DNA of 64,000 nt from Alloboseaceae bacterium BT-24-1 (GTDB taxonomy: Bacteria > Pseudomonadota > Alphaproteobacteria > Rhizobiales > Beijerinckiaceae). Made by a program: the position numbers and the translations under genes. The notes beneath the pieces are model-generated. The model searched no databases, was not told where the DNA came from, and worked only from the letters and a program-made list of their open reading frames with translations. Location of the stretch: NCBI GenBank assembly GCA_025846845.1, contig JAOYTL010000017.1, positions 1 through 64,000 on the forward strand, written 5' to 3'. Below are positions 44,034 through 53,196 of this stretch, piece by piece (within the stretch, counting starts at the first letter, position 1; every line of letters begins with the position of its first letter).

Positions 44034-44073
44034 CGTCAGTCTCCTTGCTGAGTTGAAACGTCGGGGCTTGGCT

Positions 44074-46236
44074 TCACTTCTGGCTGGATGCGGTCTTCAC
44101 CTCGCGGCCGGCGGCGCGTTCGGCGGCGCTCACCACGGTCTCGGCCGTCAGCAATTGTGGCAGCACCTCGGCCTGCGCGCCCTTTGTGCCGGGATAGAAC
44201 AAATAGAGCGGCACGCCGGCGCGGCCATACTCCGCCAGCGTCGCGGCGATCTCGGCATTGCGATTGGTCCAGTCGGCCTTGAGATAGGCGACGCCGAGCT
44301 TGGCGAAGGCGTCCTTGACCTCCTGCCGTGACAGCGCGACGCGATCATTGGCGAGGCAGGTGATGCACCAGGCGGCGGTGAAGTTGACGAAGACCGGCTT
44401 GCCCTGTGCCTGCAACTCCGCGACCCGCGTCGGCGACCAGACACCCGGCGCTTCCATTCCGGCCTGCACGGTCGGTTGCGCCGGGGACGTCGCGCTCTCG
44501 ATCACGAAGGCCGAGGTCGCGCCGACGAGCAGGACGGCTGCCGCAGCCGCAACCACGCGCAGGCCACGGCCGCTGCCGCGCGTCACGCCGATCAGCCAGA
44601 GCGCGAAGCCGGCGGCGAGAATCGCGACCAGCGCGGCGAGCGCCCCGTCGGCGCCGACCTGCATTGTCGCGACCCAGATCAGCCAGATCGCGGTTGCGAA
44701 CATCGGGAAGGCGAAGGCCTGCTTCAGCACGAGCATCCAGCGGCCGGGCTTCGGCAGCAGCCGCAGCAGTCCGGGGGCGAAGGAGAGCGCGACGACGGGC
44801 GCGGCGAAGCCGAGCGCCAGGGCCATGAAGATCGACAGCGCCGCGGCTGGCGGCTGCGTCAGCGCATAGCCCATTGCCGCGCCCATGAACGGGGCGGTGC
44901 AAGGCGTCGCCACCACCACGGCGAGCACGCCGGTCATGAAGGCCCCGACCGGACCGCTCCGGCTGGCGAGTCCGTCGCCGACGCCTTGCAGTCGGCCGCC
45001 GATCTCGAAGGCGCCGATCAGGTTGAAGCCGATCAGCGTCATCAGCACCGCGAGCAGGATGACCAGCGGCGGCGACTGCAATTGGAAACCCCAGCCGGCG
45101 CCGAGCGCGATCACAGCTGCGGCCAGGACAAAGAAGGTCGCCAGCACGCCGGCGAGGAAGAGCAGGCCCTGCTGGCGGACCTCGCTCCGGCTCGCCTGCG
45201 CAACCTGCGCAAAGCCGAGCGCCTTGATGAACAGCACCGGCAGCACGCAAGGCATCAGGTTGAGGATCAGCCCGCCGGCGAAGGCGAAGGCCAGTGCCAG
45301 CCAGAGCGTCAGGTTTTCGGCCGGAGGCGGCGGAAGCGTGACTTTTGCCGGCGCCTGCGCCGGGGCGGCCACGGCCCGCAGCAAAGCGGGCTCGACCTCG
45401 GCGCTGAGCGTCAGGGCGCGCTTGTTGCCGCCCTGCTCAAAGGTGAGAACGCCATCGGTCGCCGGTGTTCCGACCTTGAAGGCGGTGGAGCGCGTGAGGA
45501 TCAGCGCGCCGTTCTCGATCGGCTGCTCCGCCGCATGCTCGATCAGCGTGTCCAGGATCGGAAAGAAGCGGATATCGCTGGCGCCGGCCGGCAGGCCGGG
45601 CAGGGTCAGCGCGAGCTTGTCCTCGCCCCTCGCCGTCAGCTTGCCGGTAAAGCCAGCCGGCTTCGGCAAAGCGGCGCGCGCCTGCTCGATCCGCGCCTCT
45701 GCATCGGCATCGACCGCGCCGGTTGCCGCGATCGGCAGGTCGAGCGTGAAAGCGCCCTCCTCGGGGATGCAGATCTTCTCGCAGACCAGCCAGGTCGCCT
45801 TGGCCGAGAGCGACAACGTCTCGCCCGGCTTGGCGTTGGCCGGGACTGATATTTCGACCGGCAGCAGGACAGTGTCCTCGAAGCCGAAATTGACCAGCGG
45901 CTCGACCCGGATCGCCTTCGGCACCGGCCACTGGATCGCGCCGGCGCTCACGCCCTCCGGCAGTGTCCACTCGATCCGCGTCGCTTCGCCGGAATCGCCG
46001 GGGTTCTGCCAGTAGCTGTGCCAGCCCGGCGCGAGCTTCTGGGTCAGCGCGACCTGGAAGCGCTCGCCGGGCGCGACCGCATCGCGGCTCGACAACAGGG
46101 TGGCGGTGACGCGCGGCGAGGTCACGGCAGCGGATTCGGCCGCAAGCAGGGGCGCGGGCGCCAGCAGGGCCAGCGCCATGGTGGCGCGCTGCAACAGCCG
46201 GCTAGCGGTCCGGCGCGGGAGGCTCGTCGCGATCAT
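44074..46236 (-). CDS. dsbD: Thiol:disulfide interchange protein DsbD
   Basis: A 720-residue three-part protein from the ATG at 46236. A signal peptide is followed by a periplasmic N-terminal domain with the Cys pair CEKIC. A membrane domain has about eight helices with the two redox cysteines in NLMPCVLPVL and TPCTAPFMG. The C-terminal thioredoxin domain has CITC in AAWCITC. This full set moves electrons from cytosolic thioredoxin to periplasmic partners. The following redoxin is a likely partner. Confidence 0.9.
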   Translation of the reverse strand: MIATSLPRRTASRLLQRATMALALLAPAPLLAAESAAVTSPRVTATLLSSRDAVAPGERFQVALTQKLAPGWHSYWQNPGDSGEATRIEWTLPEGVSAGAIQWPVPKAIRVEPLVNFGFEDTVLLPVEISVPANAKPGETLSLSAKATWLVCEKICIPEEGAFTLDLPIAATGAVDADAEARIEQARAALPKPAGFTGKLTARGEDKLALTLPGLPAGASDIRFFPILDTLIEHAAEQPIENGALILTRSTAFKVGTPATDGVLTFEQGGNKRALTLSAEVEPALLRAVAAPAQAPAKVTLPPPPAENLTLWLALAFAFAGGLILNLMPCVLPVLFIKALGFAQVAQASRSEVRQQGLLFLAGVLATFFVLAAAVIALGAGWGFQLQSPPLVILLAVLMTLIGFNLIGAFEIGGRLQGVGDGLASRSGPVGAFMTGVLAVVVATPCTAPFMGAAMGYALTQPPAAALSIFMALALGFAAPVVALSFAPGLLRLLPKPGRWMLVLKQAFAFPMFATAIWLIWVATMQVGADGALAALVAILAAGFALWLIGVTRGSGRGLRVVAAAAAVLLVGATSAFVIESATSPAQPTVQAGMEAPGVWSPTRVAELQAQGKPVFVNFTAAWCITCLANDRVALSRQEVKDAFAKLGVAYLKADWTNRNAEIAATLAEYGRAGVPLYLFYPGTKGAQAEVLPQLLTAETVVSAAERAAGREVKTASSQK

Positions 46237-46308
46237 ACCGATTTGATGCCCGTTCCCATCGGGAAAAGCCAATGACAAGCGGGTGATAGCGGCGCGAGGT
46301 CGCAGACC

Positions 46309-47364
46309 TCAGCCCGCCCCGAGCCGCTCGCCGCGATAGACGCCGGAGCGGATCCGGCTCCACCAGTCGCGGTTCTCCAGATACCAGGCGACCGTCTTGC
46401 GCAGCCCGCTCTCGAAGCTTTCCTGCGGCCGCCAGCCGAGTTCGCGCTCGATCTTGCTGGCGTCGATCGCATAGCGCTGGTCATGGCCTGGCCGATCGGC
46501 GACGAAGCGGACCAGGCTCTCGCGCGGGCCGATCGCGGCATCGGGCGCAAGCTCGTCCATCAGCGCGCAGATCGCCTTGACCACTTCAAGATTGCTGCGT
46601 TCGGCCGAGCCGCCGACATTGTAGCTCTCGCCGATCCGGCCGCTTTCCGCGATCAGCGCGAGCGCCCGCGCGTGGTCCTCGACATGCAGCCAGTCGCGGA
46701 CATTGGCGCCGGAGCCATAGACCGGCAGGTCCTTGCCCTCGAGCGCGTTGAGGATCATCAGCGGGATCAGCTTCTCGGGGAAGTGATAGGGTCCGTAATT
46801 GTTCGAGCAGTTCGAGAGCACGACCGGTAGGCCGTAGGTGTGATGCCAGGCCCGGGCCAGATGGTCGGAGGCCGCCTTCGAGGCCGAATAGGGCGAGTTC
46901 GGCTGATAGGGCGAGGTCTCGCTGAAAAGCCCGTCCTCGCCGAGCGAACCGAAGACCTCGTCGGTCGAAATCTGGTGGAAGCGGAACCCGGCCTGCTCCG
47001 TCAGCGGAAGCAGGCGCCAATGCCGCAGCGCCTCCTGCAGCAGCACGAAGGAGCCGACGATATTGGTCTCGATGAAGGCGGCGGGCCCATCGATCGAGCG
47101 GTCGACATGGCTCTCGGCGGCGAGATGCATGACGATGTCGGGGCGGAATTCGGCGAAGGCCTGCCTGATCGCCGTTCCATCGCCGATATCGGCCTGGAGG
47201 AAGGTGAGCCGCGGATCGTTCGAGACGACGCTCAGATTGTCACGATTGCCGGCATAGGTCAGCTTGTCGACCACCAGCACCTGATGCGGCGTCTGCCGGA
47301 TCAAATGGCGCACCACGGCCGAGCCGATGAAGCCAGCCCCGCCTGTGACGAGATAGCGCTTCAC
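46309..47364 (-). CDS. rfbB: dTDP-glucose 4,6-dehydratase RfbB
   Basis: A 351-residue SDR-type enzyme. The NAD motif GGAGFIGSAVV is at residues 8-18, the catalytic STDEVFGSL in the middle and YSASKAASD supplies the Tyr and Lys. It makes dTDP-4-keto-6-deoxyglucose for rhamnose and related sugars of surface polysaccharide. It overlaps rfbC by four bases. No rfbA or rfbD lies in the window, so the pathway is completed elsewhere. Confidence 0.94.
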   Translation of the reverse strand: MKRYLVTGGAGFIGSAVVRHLIRQTPHQVLVVDKLTYAGNRDNLSVVSNDPRLTFLQADIGDGTAIRQAFAEFRPDIVMHLAAESHVDRSIDGPAAFIETNIVGSFVLLQEALRHWRLLPLTEQAGFRFHQISTDEVFGSLGEDGLFSETSPYQPNSPYSASKAASDHLARAWHHTYGLPVVLSNCSNNYGPYHFPEKLIPLMILNALEGKDLPVYGSGANVRDWLHVEDHARALALIAESGRIGESYNVGGSAERSNLEVVKAICALMDELAPDAAIGPRESLVRFVADRPGHDQRYAIDASKIERELGWRPQESFESGLRKTVAWYLENRDWWSRIRSGVYRGERLGAG

Positions 47365-47939
47365 GGCCGGGCCTCGTAGCGGAATGGGCTGGTGAAGCCG
47401 GAAAAGCCGGGCAAGCCGGCGTCCTTGCCGGAAAGCTGCGCCTCGGCCGGTGCGATCGGCCAGTCGATCGCGAGATCAGGGTCGTTCCAGGCAAGGCCGC
47501 CCTCCGTCTCGGGCGCATAGGGGCCGTCGACCTTGTAGGTGACCTCGGTACCGGGCTCCAACGTGCAGAAGCCATGGGCGAAGCCGCGCGGCACGAAGAT
47601 CTGCTCGGCGCCCTCGGCCGTCAGCGTCGCCGCGCACCATTTGCCATAGCTCGGCGATCCCACGCGGATATCGACGGCGACGTCGAAGATCGACCCCTTC
47701 AGCACCCGGACGAGCTTGGCCTGCGCCGCGGGAGGCGTCTGGAAATGCAGGCCGCGCACGACGCCGCGCGCCGCCGAGAGCGACTGGTTGTCCTGGACGA
47801 AGGTCGCGTCGATGCCGGCCGCCGCGAAGGCCTCTCGGCTCCAGGTCTCCATGAAGTAGCCGCGCGCATCGCCGAACTTCTTCGGCCTGATCAGCACGAC
47901 CGACGGGATGGCGAGGGGTTCGAAGGCGAACTTGTTCAT
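47361..47939 (-). CDS. rfbC: dTDP-4-dehydrorhamnose 3,5-epimerase RfbC
   Basis: A 192-residue cupin-type epimerase. The catalytic histidine lies in VVRGLHFQTPP, and IFVPRGFAHGFCTLEPGTEV and YKVDGPYAPETEGG are standard family blocks. It converts the RfbB product toward dTDP-L-rhamnose. It is the first gene of a two-gene operon with rfbB. Confidence 0.94.
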   Translation of the reverse strand: MNKFAFEPLAIPSVVLIRPKKFGDARGYFMETWSREAFAAAGIDATFVQDNQSLSAARGVVRGLHFQTPPAAQAKLVRVLKGSIFDVAVDIRVGSPSYGKWCAATLTAEGAEQIFVPRGFAHGFCTLEPGTEVTYKVDGPYAPETEGGLAWNDPDLAIDWPIAPAEAQLSGKDAGLPGFSGFTSPFRYEARP

Positions 47940-47970
47940 GGCGTCCTTGAACCCTCGCCGGCGCGCGTCG

Positions 47971-49092
47971 TCAACGCCCGGGCGCGATCCGCCCGCCCGT
48001 CATGGGCTCCGAGACGCCGGTGGTCAGCGGGAAACTGATCGGCAGGCCAGCCTTGCGGCGCATGGCGAGGAAGGCGAAGCACTCCGCCTCGATCGCATCG
48101 CCGCGCCAGCCGACCGCCTCGGCCGGAACGGCTTCCGCGCCCGTACGCTCGTTCAGCGCCGCCATTATCGCCGGATTACGTCGCCCGCCGCCGCAGACGA
48201 TCAGCCTTTGCGGCCGGACCGGGAGAAGATCGAGCCCGCGCCCGACCGCGCCCGCGGTGAAGGCGGTCAGCGTCGCCGCCCCATCCTCGAAGGAAAGGCC
48301 CTCAGCCATGGCGGCAGTGAAGTCGTAGCGGTCGAGCGATTTCGGATAGGGCGCGACGAGATAGGGGTGCTCGAGCAGGCGCGTCAGCCTGGTCTCGTCG
48401 ACGGTGCCGGCGAGCGAGAAGGCGCCGTCGCGGTCCATCTCGCCCTTGCCGTGCTGCTTGATCCAGTCGTTCAGCGGCGCATTGCCCGGACCGGAGTCGA
48501 AGGCGAGCACATGTTCGGTATCGGCGAAGGCGCTGAGATTGCCGACACCGCCGAGATTGAGGACGGCGGTCTCCTGCCCGGCGCCAATGCTGCGCATCAA
48601 CGCGGCATGATAGCTCGCCACCAGCGGCGCGCCCTGGCCGCCGGCGCGGACATCGCCCGTGCGGAAATCGTAGACGACATCGATGCCGAGCCGCCCTGCC
48701 ATCAGCGCGCCGTCGCCGAGCTGGCGGGTGTCGCCCTTGCGCTCCCTGGTTGGGGCGCGGTGCAGCACCGTCTGGCCATGGAAGCCGATGGCTGCGACCT
48801 CGCTCGCAGCAATGCCCTCGGCGGTGAGGAATTCGGCGATCGCATTGGCTTGCGCCAGCGTCAGCTCGCGCTCGGCCTCGGCGAAGATCGCCGGCTCCGG
48901 TCCCTCGAAACGCCAGCCGAGTGCGGCCTGCACCGCCTCAGCCAGCAGGTCGCGAACCTCCTGGCGATAAGGCGAGAGCCGCCACGGCCCGAATTCGGCG
49001 ACCGCAGCGCCATCGGTGCGGATGGCGGCGATGTCGATATTGCCGTCGAGGACCGTTCCGGTCATCAGGCCGATCGCCCAGGCTGGCTGCAT
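47971..49092 (-). CDS. anmK: Anhydro-N-acetylmuramic acid kinase AnmK
   Basis: A 373-residue kinase from the ATG at 49092 (GGAG nine bases upstream). The N-terminal GLMTGTVLDGNID corresponds to the usual GLMSGTSLDG phosphate loop with conserved Asp, and GFHGQTVLH, FDSGPGNAPLNDW and VCGGGRRNP follow. It recycles cell-wall anhydroMurNAc to MurNAc 6-phosphate. It lies 31 bp upstream of rfbC on the same strand. Confidence 0.9.
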   Translation of the reverse strand: MQPAWAIGLMTGTVLDGNIDIAAIRTDGAAVAEFGPWRLSPYRQEVRDLLAEAVQAALGWRFEGPEPAIFAEAERELTLAQANAIAEFLTAEGIAASEVAAIGFHGQTVLHRAPTRERKGDTRQLGDGALMAGRLGIDVVYDFRTGDVRAGGQGAPLVASYHAALMRSIGAGQETAVLNLGGVGNLSAFADTEHVLAFDSGPGNAPLNDWIKQHGKGEMDRDGAFSLAGTVDETRLTRLLEHPYLVAPYPKSLDRYDFTAAMAEGLSFEDGAATLTAFTAGAVGRGLDLLPVRPQRLIVCGGGRRNPAIMAALNERTGAEAVPAEAVGWRGDAIEAECFAFLAMRRKAGLPISFPLTTGVSEPMTGGRIAPGR

Positions 49093-49213
49093 GCGCCGCG
49101 TCTCCGTCTCGTCCGGGGTGATGCCTGTCACAGGCAAGCTTCGCCCGCAATCCCGACCCGATTCCGTCCCAATCGCCACCTATCCAAAAGCGAACCCGCC
49201 TTGGAGACCGGCT

Positions 49214-49564
49214 ATGCCGACCCGTCGTTTCGTCCTGATCGCCTGCCTGGGTCTCGTTCCGACCGCGCCGGTTCTCGCACAGGTATCGAGCGGTGAGATC
49301 GGTGCGCCGCCGCTCGACGTTCCGCCGCCTGACGTGCCGACGTCGCCGGCATACCCGCCCCAACTGCCGGAAGCCGACGACGATGACTATGGTATCAGCC
49401 GGCGCGAGGCTGTGCGGATCGCCCGCCGCAACGGTGTGGTCGATGTCGAGAGCGTCCGTCGCCGTCGCGGTGTCTGGATCGTCTCGGGCACCGATGATGA
49501 CGACGAGGACATCCGCGTCGTCGTCAACGACGAGGGCGATGTCATCGCGGTCAGGCGAGACTGA
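49214..49564 (+). CDS. Exported PepSY-like protein
   Basis: A 116-residue protein with GGAG seven bases before its ATG and a signal peptide ending APVLAQ. After a proline-rich linker (PPLDVPPPDVP) and an acidic stretch, a small C-terminal domain reads SRREAVRIARRNGVV then RRGVWIVSG and VVVNDEGDVIAV. That pattern is like a single PepSY domain, a module thought to bind or inhibit periplasmic proteases. It is divergent from anmK. Confidence 0.6.
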   Translation: MPTRRFVLIACLGLVPTAPVLAQVSSGEIGAPPLDVPPPDVPTSPAYPPQLPEADDDDYGISRREAVRIARRNGVVDVESVRRRRGVWIVSGTDDDDEDIRVVVNDEGDVIAVRRD

Positions 49565-49566
49565 AT

Positions 49567-49788
49567 TCAGCCGGCCTGCAGCGCCGCGTCGAAGGCGTCC
49601 TGCAGCATCTCCCGGCATTGCCGGGCCTGCTCGCGGCTGGGCTCGTGCAGGATATGCGGGGTGATGTCGGCGAGATCGCGCAAGGCGAAGTCGATCGCCG
49701 ACATGAGGTCGAGCGCATCGCCGTCGTATTCCGCGGCCGGCGGCTTCAACCGGAACTGCAAAACCTGACCCATCAGGACCTGACCCAT
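49567..49788 (-). CDS. Small hypothetical protein
   Basis: About 73 residues if begun at ATG 49788. A second possible start at 49773 arises because a 15-bp segment (ATGGGTCAGGT plus four) is directly repeated at the 5' end. The acidic helical body contains DALDLMSAIDFALRDLADI and a Cys in RQCREML. No family is recognised. It ends two bases from the convergent PepSY-like gene. Confidence 0.5.
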   Translation of the reverse strand: MGQVLMGQVLQFRLKPPAAEYDGDALDLMSAIDFALRDLADITPHILHEPSREQARQCREMLQDAFDAALQAG

Positions 49789-49873
49789 TACGCGTCTCAC
49801 GAGACTGGAAGGCGAATCGTTCTGACGAGTCTCGTCCGCAATCGGTCAGGAACCGGTTAACGCCGCGTCGGCG

Positions 49874-51457
49874 TCACTTCTTTTCGATGTTCCAGAACAG
49901 CATCACCGGTGCCGGCAGCACGCCCGAGACAGTGGCGCGCCTGGCATAGGGCTGAACGAACTGGCCGAGCACGCGATAGGGCTGCATCTCGGCGAGCCTT
50001 TTGTGCAGCGCCTCGACCGCGGCCTTGCGGGCGCCATCGTCGGGCGCATCGACCACGGCGCCGCGCAGCTTTTCGGCCTCGGCGTCGCAGGGCCAGCCGG
50101 CCCAGGCCTTCTCGCAGGCCATGTTGGTGCCGATATTGGTCATCGGCGACTGCATGGTCGCGCCCGAGGCATAGGTCACGAACAGGTTCCAGCCGCCCTG
50201 GTCGGGCGGGCTCTTGTTCTGCTGGCGGGTGGTGACGGTGCCCCAGTCGGAGAACTGCACCTCGACATTGACCCCGGCCTTCTTGAGCTGGGCGGCGGCG
50301 ACCTCGGCCATCCGGCCGATCGCGGCGATGTCGTTGCTGGTCGTCAGCACCAGCTTCTCGCCCTTGTAGCCGGCCTCAGCCAGCAATTGCTTCGCCTTCT
50401 CCAGATCGGGCTTGGCGTAGCCTTCCGTGCCGGCCTCAGTGCCGTTCGGGCCGCCGCAGATGAAATAGGCGGCGCAGCGCTTCCACCATTCCTCGTCGCC
50501 GAAGCCGCCGGCCAAAAATTCGGCCTGATCGGTGGCATAGGCGAGCGCGAGCCGCGCCTTCGGGTTGTTGAAGGGCGGATGCAGGCTGTTCGGCCGCAGC
50601 ATCACCTGGTTTGCGAGGTTGGAATAGCGCTCGACCTTGACGTCTTTCGCGGCAGCAACGACCGGGATCAGGTCCTGGCTCGGCTGTTCCCAGATGTCGA
50701 TCTCGCCGGTCTGGAGCGCGGCGGCCGCCGTCGCCGCGTCGGGCATGATCAGCCACTCGACCCGGTCGACCTTGACGATGCGCCCACCTGCGAGCCCGTC
50801 GGCCGGCTCATTGCGCGGCACGTAATCAGGGTTCTTGTCGTAGACGACCTTGGCGCCGCTGCGCCACTCCGCACGGTTGAACTTGAACGGGCCGGAGCCG
50901 ATCGTCTCGGTCACCGGCTTCATCGGATCGATCGCGGCATCGGCCTCGCGCATGATCACCGGGATCTGGCCGACGGCCGAACCGAGCGCGAAAGGCACCA
51001 GCGCCATCGGCTTCTTCAGCTTGAGCACGAAGGTCCTGTCGTCCTTCGCCTCCATGCCCTCGGTGTACTCGCCGAGCTTGCCGCCGATCGTGTCGCGCTT
51101 CATCCAGCGCGTCAGAGAGGCGATCACGTCGCGCGTCGTCACCGGCTGGCCGTCGTGGAATTTCAGGCCCGGCCGCAGCGTGAACGTCCAGGAGAGCCCG
51201 TCCGTCGCGGTCGAAAAACTCTCGACCATTTGCGGCTTGGGCTGGAGGTTGGCATCCCAGGCGAACAGCGTCTCGTAGATCATCAGCCCGTGCATGCGGG
51301 TGATCACGATCGAGGCGGCGACCGGGTCGAGCGTCTTGAGATCGGCATGCGGGGCGACCCGCAGCACATTTTTCGGCGCCGGCTGCGCCTGAGCCTCGGC
51401 TGCGAGGACGAGCGCGGTCGCGCCGAAAAGCGCGGCAACAAGACGTGAGCGGATCAT
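49874..51457 (-). CDS. Family-5 peptide-binding protein of an ABC importer (orphan)
   Basis: A 527-residue DppA/OppA-type periplasmic protein from the ATG at 51457 (GGGAGG upstream), with a signal peptide ending AEAQAQ. The class blocks are present: WTFTLRPGLKFHDGQPVTTRDV (two adjacent parts) and GSGPFKFNRAEW. It is the second gene after a D-aminopeptidase-like gene, overlapping by four bases. No permease or ATPase genes accompany it, so it must use a transporter encoded elsewhere, perhaps the set at 20485-24228. D-amino-acid peptides are a plausible ligand. Confidence 0.88.
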   Translation of the reverse strand: MIRSRLVAALFGATALVLAAEAQAQPAPKNVLRVAPHADLKTLDPVAASIVITRMHGLMIYETLFAWDANLQPKPQMVESFSTATDGLSWTFTLRPGLKFHDGQPVTTRDVIASLTRWMKRDTIGGKLGEYTEGMEAKDDRTFVLKLKKPMALVPFALGSAVGQIPVIMREADAAIDPMKPVTETIGSGPFKFNRAEWRSGAKVVYDKNPDYVPRNEPADGLAGGRIVKVDRVEWLIMPDAATAAAALQTGEIDIWEQPSQDLIPVVAAAKDVKVERYSNLANQVMLRPNSLHPPFNNPKARLALAYATDQAEFLAGGFGDEEWWKRCAAYFICGGPNGTEAGTEGYAKPDLEKAKQLLAEAGYKGEKLVLTTSNDIAAIGRMAEVAAAQLKKAGVNVEVQFSDWGTVTTRQQNKSPPDQGGWNLFVTYASGATMQSPMTNIGTNMACEKAWAGWPCDAEAEKLRGAVVDAPDDGARKAAVEALHKRLAEMQPYRVLGQFVQPYARRATVSGVLPAPVMLFWNIEKK

Positions 51458-52977
51458 GACTGGCCTCCCTCGATGCGTTGGAAATGCAGGATGCGCGAAC
51501 GATGGCCGGCAAGACGTAAGCTTCCGTCCGGCTGCAGCCAGAGGCAAGGCCGGTGTCGCCACGGCCCGTGCATGAGATCGGCCAGTGCCCTGCCGCCCGC
51601 CAGCGGCGTCAGTCGTGTTTCGCGGCCGATCGTGCCCGCCCAGGGCCAGGACGCCGTGCCGCCGGCGCGGATGGTGATCTCGACCCCGAGCCGGTTATCG
51701 CGCCAGCGCCCGATGAGGCGTTCGTCAAGCTTCGTCTCGGCCGGAACCGGCAGCAGCCGACGCACGACGCCACCGATCTTGCCTGTTAGCGCACCATCGG
51801 CTTCGGCCTTCAACCGGACGTCGAGATAGGCCGGCACACTGCGCATTCCGCCCTCGCCATCCGAGACGAGCTTCTCATATCCGCCCATGAAACTGATCGC
51901 GCCGCCGGCGAGCTCCGCCCAGAATGGTCCATTCTCGGCCGCGTAGAGTCCGGTCGGAACGCTCTCCGGATCATCAGGCAAGACTTCGCCGGTCAACGCC
52001 GCCAGCACGCGCAAAGCCGGCCAGAGCGCATCCTCCTCGCGATTGGTCAGCACGACGACGCCGACGCCTAGCTCCGGGGCCATCAGCATGTGGTTGCGAT
52101 AACCGGTGAGCGAGCCGCCATGGCCGATGATCCTGACACCGCCGAGCTCGGTCACGACCAGGCCGAGCCGATAGAGGCTCTCGCTGCCATCGCTGAACTG
52201 GCGCGGCGCGGTGAGCCGATCGAGCAATCCGGCATAGTGCTCGCGCGCCGCCATCAGGCCGGCGGCCCAGCGCGCCAAACCGGCCGCGCTGCCGGCTAGG
52301 CCGCCCGAGGCCGAGAAGTTGAAACCGTAGAAGCCGCGCCGCCAGCCCTGCCCGTCTTGCCAATAGCCGGTGGCGAGGCCGGGAACGACCTCGCTCTCGT
52401 CGGAGACGAAGCGGATCGGCAGCGCGGCCGGCGCCATCAGCTCCTCGACCAGTTGCGCCGCGCTTTTGCCGGTCCGGCGCTCGAGGATCGCCTGCGCCAG
52501 TCGCCAGCCGGTGTTGGAATAGGCCATCTCGCTGCCGGGCTCGGCATTGAGGCGCGGCAGGCGACAGGCGGCCGCGAAGACCTCGCTGGCCGAGAGGCTC
52601 GTGGTGAAGGGCGTGCCCTGCTGCCAGAGCGCTTCCATCATGTCCGGCAGCGCGCCGGTCATGTCGAGCGCCCGGCCGAGCGGGACAGCGCCCAGAGCCG
52701 CCGGCAGCTCCGGCAGGAAGCTGCCGAGCGTTTCCTCCAGCGACACCCCCTCGCGCAGCATTAGAGTGGCGCAGATATGCTTGCTGATCGAGGCCAGTCG
52801 GTTTTGCGTGTCGAGAGTGAAGGGCAGGCGGTGCTCGATCACGGCAAAGCCGCCACTGGCGCTCTCGCGCACGCCGTCGCGGTCGAACAGCACGATGGCG
52901 CCGCCCGGCCCGCTTTGCCGCGTCCACGGCTCGGCGATCGCCTGCGCCTCACTGCGCCCCTTTACCCAATCGACCAT
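51454..52977 (-). CDS. dap: D-aminopeptidase-like serine hydrolase (class C penicillin-binding fold)
   Basis: A 507-residue protein from the ATG at 52977. The catalytic motifs are Ser63-x-x-Lys66 (SISK), Tyr153-Ser-Asn155 and HGG at 286-288. These positions closely match Ochrobactrum D-aminopeptidase (Ser62, Lys65, Tyr153, His287, from memory). The last 170 residues are the extra beta-barrel domains that distinguish DAP from beta-lactamases. It has no signal peptide, so it is cytosolic and removes N-terminal D-residues from imported peptides. It is coupled to the peptide-binding protein gene. Confidence 0.8.
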   Translation of the reverse strand: MVDWVKGRSEAQAIAEPWTRQSGPGGAIVLFDRDGVRESASGGFAVIEHRLPFTLDTQNRLASISKHICATLMLREGVSLEETLGSFLPELPAALGAVPLGRALDMTGALPDMMEALWQQGTPFTTSLSASEVFAAACRLPRLNAEPGSEMAYSNTGWRLAQAILERRTGKSAAQLVEELMAPAALPIRFVSDESEVVPGLATGYWQDGQGWRRGFYGFNFSASGGLAGSAAGLARWAAGLMAAREHYAGLLDRLTAPRQFSDGSESLYRLGLVVTELGGVRIIGHGGSLTGYRNHMLMAPELGVGVVVLTNREEDALWPALRVLAALTGEVLPDDPESVPTGLYAAENGPFWAELAGGAISFMGGYEKLVSDGEGGMRSVPAYLDVRLKAEADGALTGKIGGVVRRLLPVPAETKLDERLIGRWRDNRLGVEITIRAGGTASWPWAGTIGRETRLTPLAGGRALADLMHGPWRHRPCLWLQPDGSLRLAGHRSRILHFQRIEGGQS

Positions 52978-53196
52978 GCGCTCGCTCTCTGGCGTTCCGT
53001 CCCGGTTGGAACTGTCGCGGATGTGGTGGCGATTAGACAATCCTCAGGCCGCGCATCGGCGTCCGGCCTCCTCGTCATGAAAGCGGCACAATCTCTGGTC
53101 GATCCTGCCGCCACGCGCGCGGCGGCGTGCTGGACCGCAGCCTGGCCTTGCTGGAGACTGCGGATTTGATGAAGGCATATTGAGGAGGCGGATTGG

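Noticed and set aside
51454..52977. Serine hydrolase as a beta-lactamase resistance gene
   Set aside because: The extra C-terminal domains, lack of a signal peptide and residue positions fit D-aminopeptidase. No reason to call resistance.
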